Shown here in pieces: positions 1-8,192 of a DNA stretch of 64,000 nt. Position 1 is the first letter of the stretch. Every line of letters begins with the position of its first letter. Under the pieces are notes generated by a model. That model worked only from the letters and a program-made list of their open reading frames with translations, did not search any database and was not told where the DNA came from. A program made the position numbers and the translations under genes. Source of the DNA: Paenibacillus allorhizosphaerae. GTDB taxonomy: Bacteria > Bacillota > Bacilli > Paenibacillales > NBRC-103111. Where the stretch lies: NCBI RefSeq assembly GCF_910594985.1, contig NZ_CAJVCE010000005.1, forward strand, positions 248,001 to 312,000, in the 5' to 3' direction.

Positions 1-51
1 GGCGGAAGGGATGCCTTCGGCCGCCGCCGTTCCCAGAAAAGTAAGTTTCAT
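1..51 (-). CDS. MBL-fold metallohydrolase, N-terminal fragment (cut by left edge)
   Basis: Only the first 17 codons lie in the window, reading MKLTFLGTAAAEGIPSA. This matches the first beta strand and glycine-rich turn of metallo-beta-lactamase-fold hydrolases of the PhnP/phosphodiesterase type, which typically begin MKLTFLGT. The zinc ligands (HxHxDH) would lie outside the window. The ATG has a GGAG-type site about 10 bases upstream and overlaps the stop of a 21-codon ORF in an ATGA arrangement, suggesting translational coupling. The function of the full protein cannot be judged from this piece. Confidence 0.6.
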   Translation of the reverse strand, partial: MKLTFLGTAAAEGIPSA

Positions 52-113
52 TGTGTACCAGCTCCAATCGTTCGTTTGTAGTGGATCAGCCGCATGGCAG
101 CCGTTGTCTCCAT
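48..113 (-). CDS. Possible 21-residue leader peptide coupled to the MBL-fold gene
   Basis: A short ORF starts at an ATG placed 6 bases after a perfect AGGAGG site and ends in a TGA that overlaps the next ATG (ATGA). Its product would contain MRLIHYKRTIGAGTQ. An in-frame TAG lies upstream, so it is not the tail of a longer gene. I recognise no family. It may be a coupling leader, or the strong site may simply feed the metallohydrolase gene through reinitiation. Real translation is an inference from the ribosome binding site and the overlap. Confidence 0.35.
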   Translation of the reverse strand: METTAAMRLIHYKRTIGAGTQ

Positions 114-129
114 AAATTTCCTCCTGTTT

Positions 130-158
130 ATTATAGTGAAGCCGGCTGCATAAATCTA
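130..158 (-). promoter_or_regulatory. Candidate sigma-A promoter for the leader/MBL gene
   Basis: On the minus strand TAGATT (153-158) and a perfect TATAAT (130-135) are separated by 17 bases. The start point would fall almost on the AGGAGG site at 118-125, leaving a very short 5' leader. The -35 matches poorly, so this is tentative. Confidence 0.35.
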
Positions 159-281
159 CGCACAATTTTGACGGCGACGAAGCGATGCGAAAGCGTTCAA
201 AACGTACAGTAAAACGAAAGAAGAAGACTCGTCACTCAACAGGTGACGCGGTCTCCTCGCAAGCATACCGCCAATCCTATG

Positions 282-935
282 TCAGGCCTTGTTCCCCAAT
301 ACGGCCCGCAGCTGCTCCAAGCTGGTGCAAGTCCAGTCCGGGCCGCATTCGTCGAGTGTCTCCATGTTCTCGTACCAGGTCAAGTAGACGGAGGCGACTC
401 CCGCATGTCGGGCCGCCAACAGATCGTACGCCGAATCTCCCGCCATTGCGGTTGTTTCCGGTGCGGCGCCGATCGCGCGCATCGCCTGCTCAATGCCTTC
501 GGGGTCCGGTTTTCCCTTCGAAACGTCTTCAATCGCAATGACAATGTCGAATAAGTCCGCCATGCCGAACGCCTGCAGCGCTTTTTCCGTTACGGCCTTC
601 TGCTGATTCGTCACGATGCCCAATTTGTAACGATTGTCCTTCAACGCTTTCAAGCCTTCGATGACGCCGGGAAATACCGTCGATTTTTCGTGATAATGGT
701 TCATTTTGAGCGTAAAAAAACGGCGCAGCGCCTCTTCCCGCAAAGGAGAGCGCTCCTTGGGCAAATAGTGAGCAAAGCCGATTCCAAAATGCTTTTGGAT
801 GTAATCGTAAGGGCAGGCGCCGGGAAAATAAGCTTCCATCGTCTCATAGGACGCCTGAATGAGAAAATCTCTGCTGTCCAGCAGCGTTCCATCCAAATCA
901 AATAACAACGTGTCAATTTGTCGTGCATCTTTCAT
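282..935 (-). CDS. HAD-superfamily hydrolase (phosphoglycolate phosphatase/PpaX-like)
   Basis: A 217-residue protein of haloacid dehalogenase fold, probably a small-molecule phosphatase in the cytosol. Motif I is FDLDGT with nucleophile Asp13 and acid Asp15; motif II is GIVTN with Thr109; motif III is KGKPDP with Lys near 142; motif IV is GDSAYD near 166-171. A helical cap (residues about 22-85) fills the space between motifs I and II, as in the PpaX/Gph group. The ATG is preceded by GGAGAGG. It is the last gene of a GntR, RNase J-like, HAD series on the same strand with 54- and 91-base gaps, so co-transcription is likely. The substrate is unknown; a sugar phosphate is plausible from context. 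Confidence 0.85.
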   Translation of the reverse strand: MKDARQIDTLLFDLDGTLLDSRDFLIQASYETMEAYFPGACPYDYIQKHFGIGFAHYLPKERSPLREEALRRFFTLKMNHYHEKSTVFPGVIEGLKALKDNRYKLGIVTNQQKAVTEKALQAFGMADLFDIVIAIEDVSKGKPDPEGIEQAMRAIGAAPETTAMAGDSAYDLLAARHAGVASVYLTWYENMETLDECGPDWTCTSLEQLRAVLGNKA

Positions 936-1026
936 TTAACGGTTACCTCTCCATCCTGTTCGCTTTTTCGGGTGCATCCCCGCTGCCGCCTCCCGATCCT
1001 CTACATCAATCGCAGTTCGTTGCACG

Positions 1027-2463
1027 CTACGGCTTCAAAGGTTCCTGCGCGCTTGGGCGGGTCCATGCTCCGATCAGATCGGCGACCGCTGCAGTTTCCC
1101 CTCGTTCCGGAAAATATGCGGGCACCCCGCGCGTATCCAGACGCTTCGGATACCAACTGTGCAGCGGAATGACCGTTTTCGGCGCGATTTGTTCGATCAG
1201 ACTTGATACGTCCGCCGCCGATGCGTGCCCCCCGTTGCCAATCGCATGATGTACGATGCCATAAGTTGAAATGATTTTGCCGATCGTGCTGTTGCCCGGA
1301 TTGACCGGATGGTCCGCGTGCACGTAATGGGAAGGGACGCCCGTGTCGCCGAGCGACTCCAGCTCTATCAAATGCGCGATGTTCGGGTAAGAAATAAAAT
1401 AGACGTAGTCCAGCTTGCGTTCGATAAGCTGCTCCAGCGAAACGGATGCATACGGCAACGTGTATTCTGTGCTCGTCATATCCAGCACTTGCACGGCTTC
1501 GGGCGAAGCCGCTGCGGGATGGTTCGAGAGTACGCGTACGCCTTGCACGGCCCCTTCATGCCAAAGCGCTGCCAAGCGGGCATCCATGACCGCCTGACGC
1601 CCGGCGCTTGCGGCGAGCTGAATGAAATCGGCGATCCGCTCCAGATCCCTGGACAGCAGCTGAGCATATACCATTCCTTTCGCGTCGGCTAGCACTTGGG
1701 CAAACTGCGCGAGCACGTCCGCTTCCGGACGCGGCGGCTTCGGCTGCGCGCCCGGCTCGGCCGGCACCTTCGTTGCCTCGGTAATGAGCAGGTCGACCTT
1801 CTTTTCCCTGCACATGCGGATAAATCGGTCGATGCGCTCAGGATGACGACCGTGGCGCCTCCAATCGCCGGTAAAAGCGACGCAGTGGTCACTGCTTTCG
1901 ATGATATACCCGGATGCGCCGACCGTATTGTGGTCCATCTCGACAATCTGAAAGCGGAACTCACCGAAATCGACAACCGCCAAATCGTCCAGCGGCACAA
2001 TCGTCGCCCTCGTATCCGCATATTCGCCCGACGCCACCATTCCGCGGTACAAGGCGTATGCGTCATGGCTCATGTACACAGCGATCCCTTCGCGCAAATA
2101 AGGGAGCAGCGCCATGTGATCCTGATGCATGTGGCCGACGAATATGCCGATCCGGCCGTACTTCGGAATATCCCGGAAATTCCACACACTTCCAATATCG
2201 CTGGCTTGAATCGTTGCCGCCTGTTCTTCGACATACAATTGCGGCAGCGGCGGCGCCATTCGCCCGAGCACGTACTGCCTCACTTCTCTGCCCGGGGTTG
2301 CCCGCACCGGATTAAAAGTAAATACGCCCGATACGTCGATCAAATCCTTATGCGCGATGCCGCAATCGAAGAGTACGCCGGTATCGCCTTTACCGTACAA
2401 TAAATGAACGCCGCCCGTCGTCTCCAGACCTCCGAAAAAGGTAATCCGTTCCGTTGCCACCAC
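1027..2463 (-). CDS. RNase J-like (beta-CASP type) MBL-fold metallohydrolase
   Basis: 478 residues with the zinc motif HMHQDH at 111-116, a later MDHNTVG histidine and a GDWRRHGRH segment supplying the bridging Asp. The C-terminal part has GNGGHASAADVSSLIE and VIPLHSW, which resemble the RNase J motifs around GHAS and IPxHG. It is shorter than RNase J (about 555 residues) and lacks its clear C-terminal domain, so it may be an RNase or another metallohydrolase of the same fold. The chosen start is GTG with GGAGG 9 bases upstream. It follows the GntR regulator gene by 54 bases and precedes the HAD gene, suggesting one operon. Confidence 0.75.
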   Translation of the reverse strand: MVATERITFFGGLETTGGVHLLYGKGDTGVLFDCGIAHKDLIDVSGVFTFNPVRATPGREVRQYVLGRMAPPLPQLYVEEQAATIQASDIGSVWNFRDIPKYGRIGIFVGHMHQDHMALLPYLREGIAVYMSHDAYALYRGMVASGEYADTRATIVPLDDLAVVDFGEFRFQIVEMDHNTVGASGYIIESSDHCVAFTGDWRRHGRHPERIDRFIRMCREKKVDLLITEATKVPAEPGAQPKPPRPEADVLAQFAQVLADAKGMVYAQLLSRDLERIADFIQLAASAGRQAVMDARLAALWHEGAVQGVRVLSNHPAAASPEAVQVLDMTSTEYTLPYASVSLEQLIERKLDYVYFISYPNIAHLIELESLGDTGVPSHYVHADHPVNPGNSTIGKIISTYGIVHHAIGNGGHASAADVSSLIEQIAPKTVIPLHSWYPKRLDTRGVPAYFPERGETAAVADLIGAWTRPSAQEPLKP

Positions 2464-2517
2464 ACCGCGTCTCCTCCCCTTATTAGCCCTTTCATTCCCG
2501 TTCTCCGCCAGCCGGTC

Positions 2518-3306
2518 TTATCCTCCGCCGTATGGCCTTTTCCTAGAGAGCTGCACCATATATTGAAAGTAATCCGGCCGGTACACGGCCGTTAAATACT
2601 CGACAGACTGCAGCTGATGCGAGTAAGTCACCCGCTCGATGTACAGCAGCGCGTCGCCCGCCGCGACGCCGAGCTGTTTCGCTTCTTCCTCGCTTGCATT
2701 GACTGCGCTGATCATTTGCTTTGCTTCCTTCAGCGGAATGGCCAGCTCCTCCTCCAGCACTTTGTACATCGCGATCGAAGTCAAATCCCGCGTTTCCAAC
2801 TCGAGACCGATTTCCGGCGGGAAGTAAGCGTGCTCGATCGCAATCGGTTTGCCGTCGGCGAGCCGAAGCCGTTTCAACTCCCAAGCCGCCCGCAAATTCA
2901 AGCTTGTTTTCACTTGCTCCGACAGCTTGTTGGTCATTCCTTTGCCGATGATCCGGGCTCCGGGCGCAAATCCCGCTTCCTCGATCGTTTCCGTGAACCC
3001 CATTAATTGCCCGACCCAGTGCTCCGCCTGATTCGTTTTGAGGAACGTCCCGCGTCCCCTTTCGCGGACTAGCAGCCCTTCCTCCACCAGACTTTGCAGC
3101 GCATTGCGCACCGTGACCCTGCTGACGCCGAACCGTTTGATCAGCACGTGCTCGGTAGGCATTTTCCCCGTTTCGTCCACCAATCCGTCGTACAGCGCCT
3201 CGTGCCGAATAATATCGCGGATTTGCAGGTGAAGCGGCGTACCGCTATGGGGGTCAATCGTTCGTTTCCCAGATGTGTTATCGTTTGTATTTGCTTTTAT
3301 GTTCAT
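2518..3306 (-). CDS. GntR-family transcriptional regulator with UTRA ligand domain (HutC subfamily)
   Basis: 262 residues. Residues about 20-90 form a GntR winged helix: LHLQIRDIIR, then KMPTEHVLIKRFGVSRVTVRNAL and GLLVRERGRGTFL. Residues about 100-255 form a UTRA domain with the typical PIAIEHAYFPPE and LLYIERVTYSHQLQSVEYLTAVYRPD. Such regulators usually bind a sugar phosphate or similar metabolite and repress neighbouring catabolic genes. The ATG has AAAGGAT upstream. It heads the GntR/MBL/HAD series and lies just downstream of a sulfatase whose promoter region carries two TGTTATAACA palindromes, which may be its operators; that link is inference. Confidence 0.9.
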   Translation of the reverse strand: MNIKANTNDNTSGKRTIDPHSGTPLHLQIRDIIRHEALYDGLVDETGKMPTEHVLIKRFGVSRVTVRNALQSLVEEGLLVRERGRGTFLKTNQAEHWVGQLMGFTETIEEAGFAPGARIIGKGMTNKLSEQVKTSLNLRAAWELKRLRLADGKPIAIEHAYFPPEIGLELETRDLTSIAMYKVLEEELAIPLKEAKQMISAVNASEEEAKQLGVAAGDALLYIERVTYSHQLQSVEYLTAVYRPDYFQYMVQLSRKRPYGGG

Positions 3307-3390
3307 ATGCAGCCAATCCTTTCTACCGGCAGTTGACGGAGTCCGAATCGTGTAGTACCCGAACCGGACGGTACCGTTTCATTGCGGCGT

Positions 3391-5013
3391 TTACTCTTCT
3401 TCCCAGAATGCTTGCGCCCCGCTTTGCTTCATGAGCTCCAAAATTTTTTGTCTCGGCACCACCTTGCAGCGCTCGGCCCAAGCTTCGTACTGCTCGCTCA
3501 TCTCCTTCACCCGCTCCGGATAAACGCCGGCCAAATCGTTCATTTCCGTCCGGTCTGCATCCATGTCAAACAATTCCCACGCATGCGGATAATTGCGCAC
3601 GAGCTTCCACTTGCCTGACCGAACGCAAGCGTTGCCTTCATGCTCCATATACAGCGGCTTCCGGCTCCATGTATCGGTCGCCAAAACCGGGACAAGGCTT
3701 TGTCCCTCCAACGGCAAAATATCGTTCCCCTTGTACGCCGCGGGGTACGACGAACCGGTAAGCTCCACCACGGTAGCCATCACATCGGTCAATTGAGCGG
3801 GCGTATGCCGCAAAGTCCCTTTCTCTGCAATGCCTTTCGGCCAATGGACGATGAACGGCGTTGCGATGCCGCCCTCGTGGGTCCAATGCTTATACAGCCG
3901 GAACGGCGCGTTCGACAGATTAGCCCATGCTTTGCCGTAGCTTTGGTATGTATTTTCGGGACCCGGCATCATATGCGGATGGTTGCCGAACACGACATCC
4001 TCGCCTTTGCGGGTCTTCAGTTTGGCAATAAGCAGGTTGTTCGCCAGTTCTTCGCCGCTCACGTTCGTCGGAATATCTTCCGCGCATGCGCCGTTATCGG
4101 ATAAAAACATAATAACGGTATTGTCGAGCTGCCCGGTTTGTTCCAAGGTTCGGATGATTTTGCCGATCCCCTGGTCCATCCGGTCGATTTGCGCCGCATA
4201 CACCTCCATGCAGCGAAGCAGCCAGTCCTTATGCTCGGCGTCCTCCCATGCAGGCTGGCTGGAATCGCGTCCGGTGAGCCGCCATGACGGGTGAATGATG
4301 CCCATATCGATCATCCGCTGCAGCCGTTCTTCCCTAAGCCGGTCCCAGCCATGATCGAAACGCCCTTTGTATTTGGCAATGTCCTCCTCGTGCGCGTGAA
4401 GCGGCCAATGCGGCGCGGTATAGGCTACATACTGGAAGAACGGAGCATCCGGATGCCGTGCCGCGTGATCCTCAATATTTTTGACCGCCTGATCGCTGAT
4501 CGCATCGGTGTAGAAGAAGTTCTCGTCTTCCGCCGCTTCGTGCTCGATGTTTTCATTGCCGCGGGTTAACGTATTCGGATCGTAAAAGCTGCCGGCCCCA
4601 ATGATCGTCCCGTAAAAATGATCGAACCCTCGCTGCATCGGCCACGCATCGGTCGGCTCGAGCAAGCTGCCGGCGATGTGCCATTTGCCGCTCATATAGG
4701 TAACGTAACCGCTTTCTTTCAGCACTTCGGGAATCGTTACGCACTCCCTGTTCAAGTTCCCGGGATACCCTTCCGGCCCCATATCGTACGTCAAAATGCC
4801 GATACCCGTTTGATGCGGATGCAATCCCGTCAGCAGCGAAGCGCGGGAGGGACTGCATCTGGCGGTATTGTAAAATTGCGTGAAGCGCAATCCGTTCTCC
4901 GCAAGCCGGTTCAAGTGCGGCGTATCCACTTCCCCACCGTAACAGCCGATGTCGGAATACCCCATATCGTCATTTAAAATGAGCAAAACGTTTGGCTTTC
5001 GATCCATGGACAA
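3391..5013 (-). CDS. Arylsulfatase (Cys-type, formylglycine-dependent)
   Basis: 540-residue alkaline-phosphatase-fold sulfatase. The metal-binding start NVLLILNDDMGYSDIG and the nucleophile motif CSPSR (residues 53-57) followed by ASLLTG are canonical; the Cys must be oxidised to formylglycine by a maturase. Later SDNGACAED, GMWH-like SGKWHIAG and PLYMEHEGN segments fit the arylsulfatase A group. No signal peptide is visible, so it is probably cytoplasmic, acting on imported sulfated oligosaccharides. It is transcribed toward the GntR regulator gene and away from a small acidic-peptide gene, with two palindromes in the 200-base region upstream of its start. It is not part of the large lyase operon. 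Confidence 0.92.
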   Translation of the reverse strand: MSMDRKPNVLLILNDDMGYSDIGCYGGEVDTPHLNRLAENGLRFTQFYNTARCSPSRASLLTGLHPHQTGIGILTYDMGPEGYPGNLNRECVTIPEVLKESGYVTYMSGKWHIAGSLLEPTDAWPMQRGFDHFYGTIIGAGSFYDPNTLTRGNENIEHEAAEDENFFYTDAISDQAVKNIEDHAARHPDAPFFQYVAYTAPHWPLHAHEEDIAKYKGRFDHGWDRLREERLQRMIDMGIIHPSWRLTGRDSSQPAWEDAEHKDWLLRCMEVYAAQIDRMDQGIGKIIRTLEQTGQLDNTVIMFLSDNGACAEDIPTNVSGEELANNLLIAKLKTRKGEDVVFGNHPHMMPGPENTYQSYGKAWANLSNAPFRLYKHWTHEGGIATPFIVHWPKGIAEKGTLRHTPAQLTDVMATVVELTGSSYPAAYKGNDILPLEGQSLVPVLATDTWSRKPLYMEHEGNACVRSGKWKLVRNYPHAWELFDMDADRTEMNDLAGVYPERVKEMSEQYEAWAERCKVVPRQKILELMKQSGAQAFWEEE

Positions 5014-5034
5014 TCGCCTTCTCTCGGTTATTAT

Positions 5035-5092
5035 TTGTTATAACAATACTCATTTGTATTATGATTTGTATCAATGAATTCATGTTATAACA
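5035..5092. promoter_or_regulatory. Two TGTTATAACA palindromes between sulfatase and acidic-peptide genes
   Basis: A perfect 12-base palindrome TTGTTATAACAA sits at 5035-5046 and a second copy of its 10-base core TGTTATAACA at 5083-5092, 46 bases apart centre to centre. They lie in the AT-rich spacer upstream of the sulfatase. On the plus strand TTGTTA (5035-5040) and TATTAT (5057-5062) could be a promoter with a 16-base spacer for the acidic peptide. The arrangement fits binding of a dimeric repressor, with the nearby GntR regulator the obvious candidate, but it does not match the HutC consensus exactly. Confidence 0.5.
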
Positions 5093-5219
5093 ATGAATGC
5101 CGAGTTTCAATACTTTTCTTTCCAACATTTACTACAAGGATTATTTCAAGCCGCTTCGGCAAATAATACCATCGTCGTTCTTTGCAATATCACCTGCACA
5201 TTGGAAAGGAGGGTTTGCG

Positions 5220-5330
5220 ATGGAGCCCGAGGAATTGGAAACAACGGAAGAGACGCTCATTGAGGAAGCCGAGCCGGAAGAAGAGACGAATCAGGAGCAC
5301 ACCCATGTCGAGTGGGCGGGATATATTTAA
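5220..5330 (+). CDS. Small acidic peptide (36 residues), function unknown
   Basis: The ATG at 5220 follows a strong AAAGGAGG site by 7 bases, and the stop is followed 4 bases later by a hairpin terminator, so this looks like a real small gene. An upstream in-frame ATG at 5097 has no ribosome binding site and is not chosen. The product begins MEPEELETTEETLIEEAEPE, with about 15 Glu residues and a less acidic end HVEWAGYI. I recognise no family. It is transcribed divergently from the sulfatase across the two palindromes. Confidence 0.55.
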   Translation: MEPEELETTEETLIEEAEPEEETNQEHTHVEWAGYI

Positions 5331-5334
5331 AGTC

Positions 5335-5368
5335 GAAAAAAGCCATGCGGTTTCGGCCGCATGGCTTT
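5335..5368. terminator. Bidirectional hairpin terminator between acidic peptide and cdaS
   Basis: A 12-bp perfect stem AAAGCCATGCGG / CCGCATGGCTTT with a 6-base loop sits between convergent genes. The A-run at 5335-5341 gives a U-tract for minus-strand transcripts, so it should terminate cdaS well; the plus-strand U-tract is short. Confidence 0.85.
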
Positions 5369-5375
5369 CGTACGT

Positions 5376-5981
5376 CTAACCGAGGGCAAACGCGTACAAT
5401 TGGCCGTTCAGGCAGAAGGACGCTTTTCCGGTTTCCTCCGATACGACAATCGACAGCGCATCGCACCGCTCGGTAATCCCGATCGCTGCCCGGTGGCGCA
5501 TGCCAAGCTTTTTCTCGGTGGCGAGCGCGCTTAACGGCAGAACGTTCGCCGCCGATACGATTTTGTTATGTTTGATTCGCACGGCTCCGTCATGCAGGGG
5601 CGCACCCGGTACGAATACGGATTCCAGCAAGGCCGGGCTTAACTCGGCGCCGACCGGAATGCCCGCCGTAACCCAATCGTCGAGCGAATCGCTGCGTTCG
5701 ACGACGATCAACGCTCCGTGTCTTCGCTCGGACAGCCGGCGGACGCACAGCGAGATATCCGCATATTTGTCCGTATAGGCGGACAAATAACATTTCAAGT
5801 AGAAAGCTGCAGCCATCGACTCCGTCGTCGCCAGTTCCGCGCTAATTTGTTGAAATTCGTTCAACAGACATTGCTTGTCTTCTTCCAGCTCCGCTATTGC
5901 GACCTGCATCTTATCGACCAAGCCTAGAAGCCGTTCTTTGAGCTCTAGCTTGAGTGGCGAAAAATCGCATGTTTGCTCCAT
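5376..5981 (-). CDS. cdaS: Diadenylate cyclase, sporulation type (CdaS/YojJ)
   Basis: 201 residues that should make cyclic di-AMP from two ATP. Residues about 5-60 form the helical YojJ-type N-terminal domain (LKERLLGLVDKMQVAIAELE), known in CdaS to be autoinhibitory. The DAC (DisA_N) domain follows, with HGALIVVE, the catalytic LHDGAV and the ATP-binding GMRHRAA motifs intact. Length fits CdaS (about 207) and not CdaA, which has three membrane helices, or DisA, which has a long DNA-binding tail. The ATG has AAAGGAACG upstream. In Bacillus CdaS is made in the forespore and needed for germination, so its presence argues for a spore former. It appears monocistronic. Confidence 0.9.
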   Translation of the reverse strand: MEQTCDFSPLKLELKERLLGLVDKMQVAIAELEEDKQCLLNEFQQISAELATTESMAAAFYLKCYLSAYTDKYADISLCVRRLSERRHGALIVVERSDSLDDWVTAGIPVGAELSPALLESVFVPGAPLHDGAVRIKHNKIVSAANVLPLSALATEKKLGMRHRAAIGITERCDALSIVVSEETGKASFCLNGQLYAFALG

Positions 5982-6134
5982 GGGTCACGTTCCTTTTACG
6001 ACAACGTTTTAGGCCGGCCATCGCCGGTTTCTCTGTTGGTTAGCGTTGCCAACCGCGCCCGGCAATATACGGTTTCCGGCACAATATGGAGCTGAACGGA
6101 GCCCTCCGACGATGACAGCGCGGACAAAACGATA

Positions 6135-6177
6135 AAGACGAACGTGCGGAGTTGCTGCGGCCCGCTGCGTTCGTCTT
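6135..6177 (-). terminator. Hairpin downstream of the TIM-barrel isomerase gene
   Basis: AAGACGAACG (6135-6144) pairs perfectly with CGTTCGTCTT (6168-6177), with further pairing possible in the GC-rich interior. The U-tract on the minus strand is short, so termination is uncertain. The rest of the 200-base spacer (5982-6196) shows nothing else I can name. Confidence 0.4.
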
Positions 6178-6196
6178 AGACGGCGCGGCTATGCCG

Positions 6197-7006
6197 TCAA
6201 GCAAGTTTTCTCATATATTCGACATACTGCGGGAATGCGATGTCCGCTTCCAGCAGCTCCGGGTGCCACTTCTTTTCCCACTCCAGCGTGTAATAGCCTT
6301 CATATCCGTTGCGGTTCAGCAGCCTGTACATCGGCTCCAGCGGCACGTCGCCTTCTCCCGCCAGGCAGTACTGGAACTGGCCTCCGGATTCCGGTTTCAC
6401 GGAGGAGTCCTTCACATGCGTATAGTGAATCCAGCGGCCTAAGGTCGCCCACGTATCTTCCGGCTGCTCCCCGGCCATGCGGTACGGATGGTGCAAGTCC
6501 CACAAGACACCGACGGCTTCCGGATCGACCTGCTCCATGACCGCCCGCACGTATCTGCATGAAGTCCAGTCGTCATGCGTTTCCAGCAGCAGCTTCGCTC
6601 CGTATTCCTTCGCGACGGACCCCAGCTCGTGGAAATGGCGAACCATGATTTGTACCGCTTCTTCGCGACCGGTGCTTTTGATGGCGCCGCCGAACACGCG
6701 AATATAAGGCGTTTCGAAGATCGCGCAAAGCTTGGCGTACGCTTCGACTTCGAGCAGCTGACTCTCCATCATCTCACGGGAGAACACCTTCACGGAACTG
6801 GAGAAGCAGGATACTTCCAGGCCGGCATCCTTGATCCGGTCGCGGGTTTGCCGGGCCGATTCGGCAAATGCCGGCAGCTTGTAAATGTTCATTTCTCCGG
6901 CAACGCCGCGAAAATCGATCGCGTCGAAGCCGTATTCGGCAGCCCTTCGAATAATAAGATCAAGCTCCCAATCGGGACATCCCAAAGTGGTAAACGATAA
7001 CTTCAC
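6197..7006 (-). CDS. Sugar phosphate isomerase/epimerase (xylose isomerase-like TIM barrel)
   Basis: 269 residues with the AP endonuclease 2/IolE-like fold: KLSFTTLGCPDWELD at the start, then the usual metal ligands in LLETHDDW (Glu), VGVLWDLHHP (Asp, His), IHYTHVKDS (His) and GYYTLEWEKKW (Glu). These proteins isomerise or epimerise sugars or inositols in the cytosol with a divalent metal. The chosen start is a GTG 5 bases after a near-perfect CGGAGGTGAT site. It stands alone between two terminator-like hairpins. The substrate cannot be read from the sequence; the adjacent uronate-polymer locus makes a sugar acid or keto sugar plausible. Confidence 0.85.
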   Translation of the reverse strand: MKLSFTTLGCPDWELDLIIRRAAEYGFDAIDFRGVAGEMNIYKLPAFAESARQTRDRIKDAGLEVSCFSSSVKVFSREMMESQLLEVEAYAKLCAIFETPYIRVFGGAIKSTGREEAVQIMVRHFHELGSVAKEYGAKLLLETHDDWTSCRYVRAVMEQVDPEAVGVLWDLHHPYRMAGEQPEDTWATLGRWIHYTHVKDSSVKPESGGQFQYCLAGEGDVPLEPMYRLLNRNGYEGYYTLEWEKKWHPELLEADIAFPQYVEYMRKLA

Positions 7007-7148
7007 AGCTTATCACCTCCGCGTAATATGAAACACTCGGGCATATGATGGTTGCCGGTCATCCGGTACACGTTAACAACACAGCGCCTATGTAAACGTA
7101 TTCAGCTCCATTATATCGCTTCCCGCACGGAAAAGGGAGACATAAAAT

Positions 7149-7179
7149 AAAAAGACCGCCTGAGCTTTGTCAGACGGAC
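7149..7179 (-). terminator. Intrinsic terminator after the amino-acid binding protein gene
   Basis: GACCGCCTGA (7154-7163) pairs with TCAGACGGAC (7170-7179), with one mismatch and one wobble, and the minus-strand transcript ends in a U-tract from the A-run at 7149-7153. Confidence 0.65.
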
Positions 7180-7212
7180 GTTTCATCAGCCGGCTATTTG
7201 GCGGGGAGCGCA

Positions 7213-7998
7213 TTATTTGCCGGGAAGCTTCGCCGGTTTTCCGCCGAACCATTTGGCATACAACGTCTCGTAGGTTCCGTCTTTGACGACTTTGCCAATC
7301 GCCTGGTTGATTCGGCCGATATACTTGCTGCGTTTTTTTGCGACGACGGCGTAGCTTTCTTTATTTAACGTCTCGCCAACGATCTTCACTTTGCCTTCTC
7401 CGCCGTTTTGCTGGAAATCGTGCACGTTGCGCTCGTCGAAAATGACCGCATCCACCGATTTGTTTTTCAATTTGTCGTATGCCTCGGAAATATCCGGATA
7501 ACCGCGCACTTCCTTAATGCCGGTCAAGCCGCTGGCATACGTATATGCGGTCGATCCGATCTTGGTCGCGACGACTTTACCCGCCAAATCGTCTTTGCTC
7601 TTGATCTGGCCGTTATCTGAATTCGTAAGAATGACCAGGCCCGTTTGAAAATACGGGTCGGAAAACACGAAATTGTCTTTGCGCGCTTTATTAACCGTCA
7701 TCCCCGCAACGGCCAAATCGACCTTGCCCGATTGTACGGCCTTGTTCAGCTCGCTTTGTTGCATTGGTACCAATTCGTATTTCAGATTTGCTTCTTTGGA
7801 GATCGCTTTCCATAACTCGACCTCGAAGCCTTTGTTTTCTCCCCCTTCAGAATAGGTGAACGGACGGAAATTGCTTTCAATGCCCACTTTCAGCGTCTTA
7901 TTCGCCGCCGTACAGCCTTCCGTTACGATAAAAAATGCCATTAGAACGGACAGGCCAATGAGCAACTTGCCCCGAACTCCAAAACTCATCGCTTTCAT
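7213..7998 (-). CDS. Amino-acid ABC transporter substrate-binding protein (GlnH-like), orphan
   Basis: About 261 residues from the ATG at 7998. A hydrophobic signal (GKLLIGLSVLMAFFIV) ends in TEGC, an atypical lipobox. The family 3 solute-binding body follows: LKVGIESNFRPFTYSE, GFEVELWKAI, VDLAVAGMTVNKARKDNFVFSDPY, GKVVATKIGSTAYTYA and DAVIFDE. It would capture a polar amino acid outside the membrane. The start is ambiguous: GAGGAGG is only 2 bases before the 7998 ATG and 11 before the ATG at 7989; a further in-frame ATG at 8019 lacks a site. No permease or ATPase gene is adjacent, so it must share one encoded elsewhere. Confidence 0.88.
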   Translation of the reverse strand: MKAMSFGVRGKLLIGLSVLMAFFIVTEGCTAANKTLKVGIESNFRPFTYSEGGENKGFEVELWKAISKEANLKYELVPMQQSELNKAVQSGKVDLAVAGMTVNKARKDNFVFSDPYFQTGLVILTNSDNGQIKSKDDLAGKVVATKIGSTAYTYASGLTGIKEVRGYPDISEAYDKLKNKSVDAVIFDERNVHDFQQNGGEGKVKIVGETLNKESYAVVAKKRSKYIGRINQAIGKVVKDGTYETLYAKWFGGKPAKLPGK

Positions 7999-8192
7999 AA
8001 CCTCCTCGTTTGGAAACAACGGTATTATTTGTAAATAATTGAGCCGTTATGCAGACCACGATCATTCCGATCATCCAATTTACATCGTTGTCGGCTCGGC
8101 GAGATAACATAGCAATCGGTAAGAAATTTCAGCCTTGGCCGTTTGCTATAGTTGAAATCAGAAGCAATCAAACTATGGGAGGATGTTGAAGG

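Noticed and set aside
5097..5219. Longer version of the acidic peptide starting at 5097
   Set aside because: No ribosome site at 5097 and it would run through a putative promoter; the strong site at 5220 decides the start.
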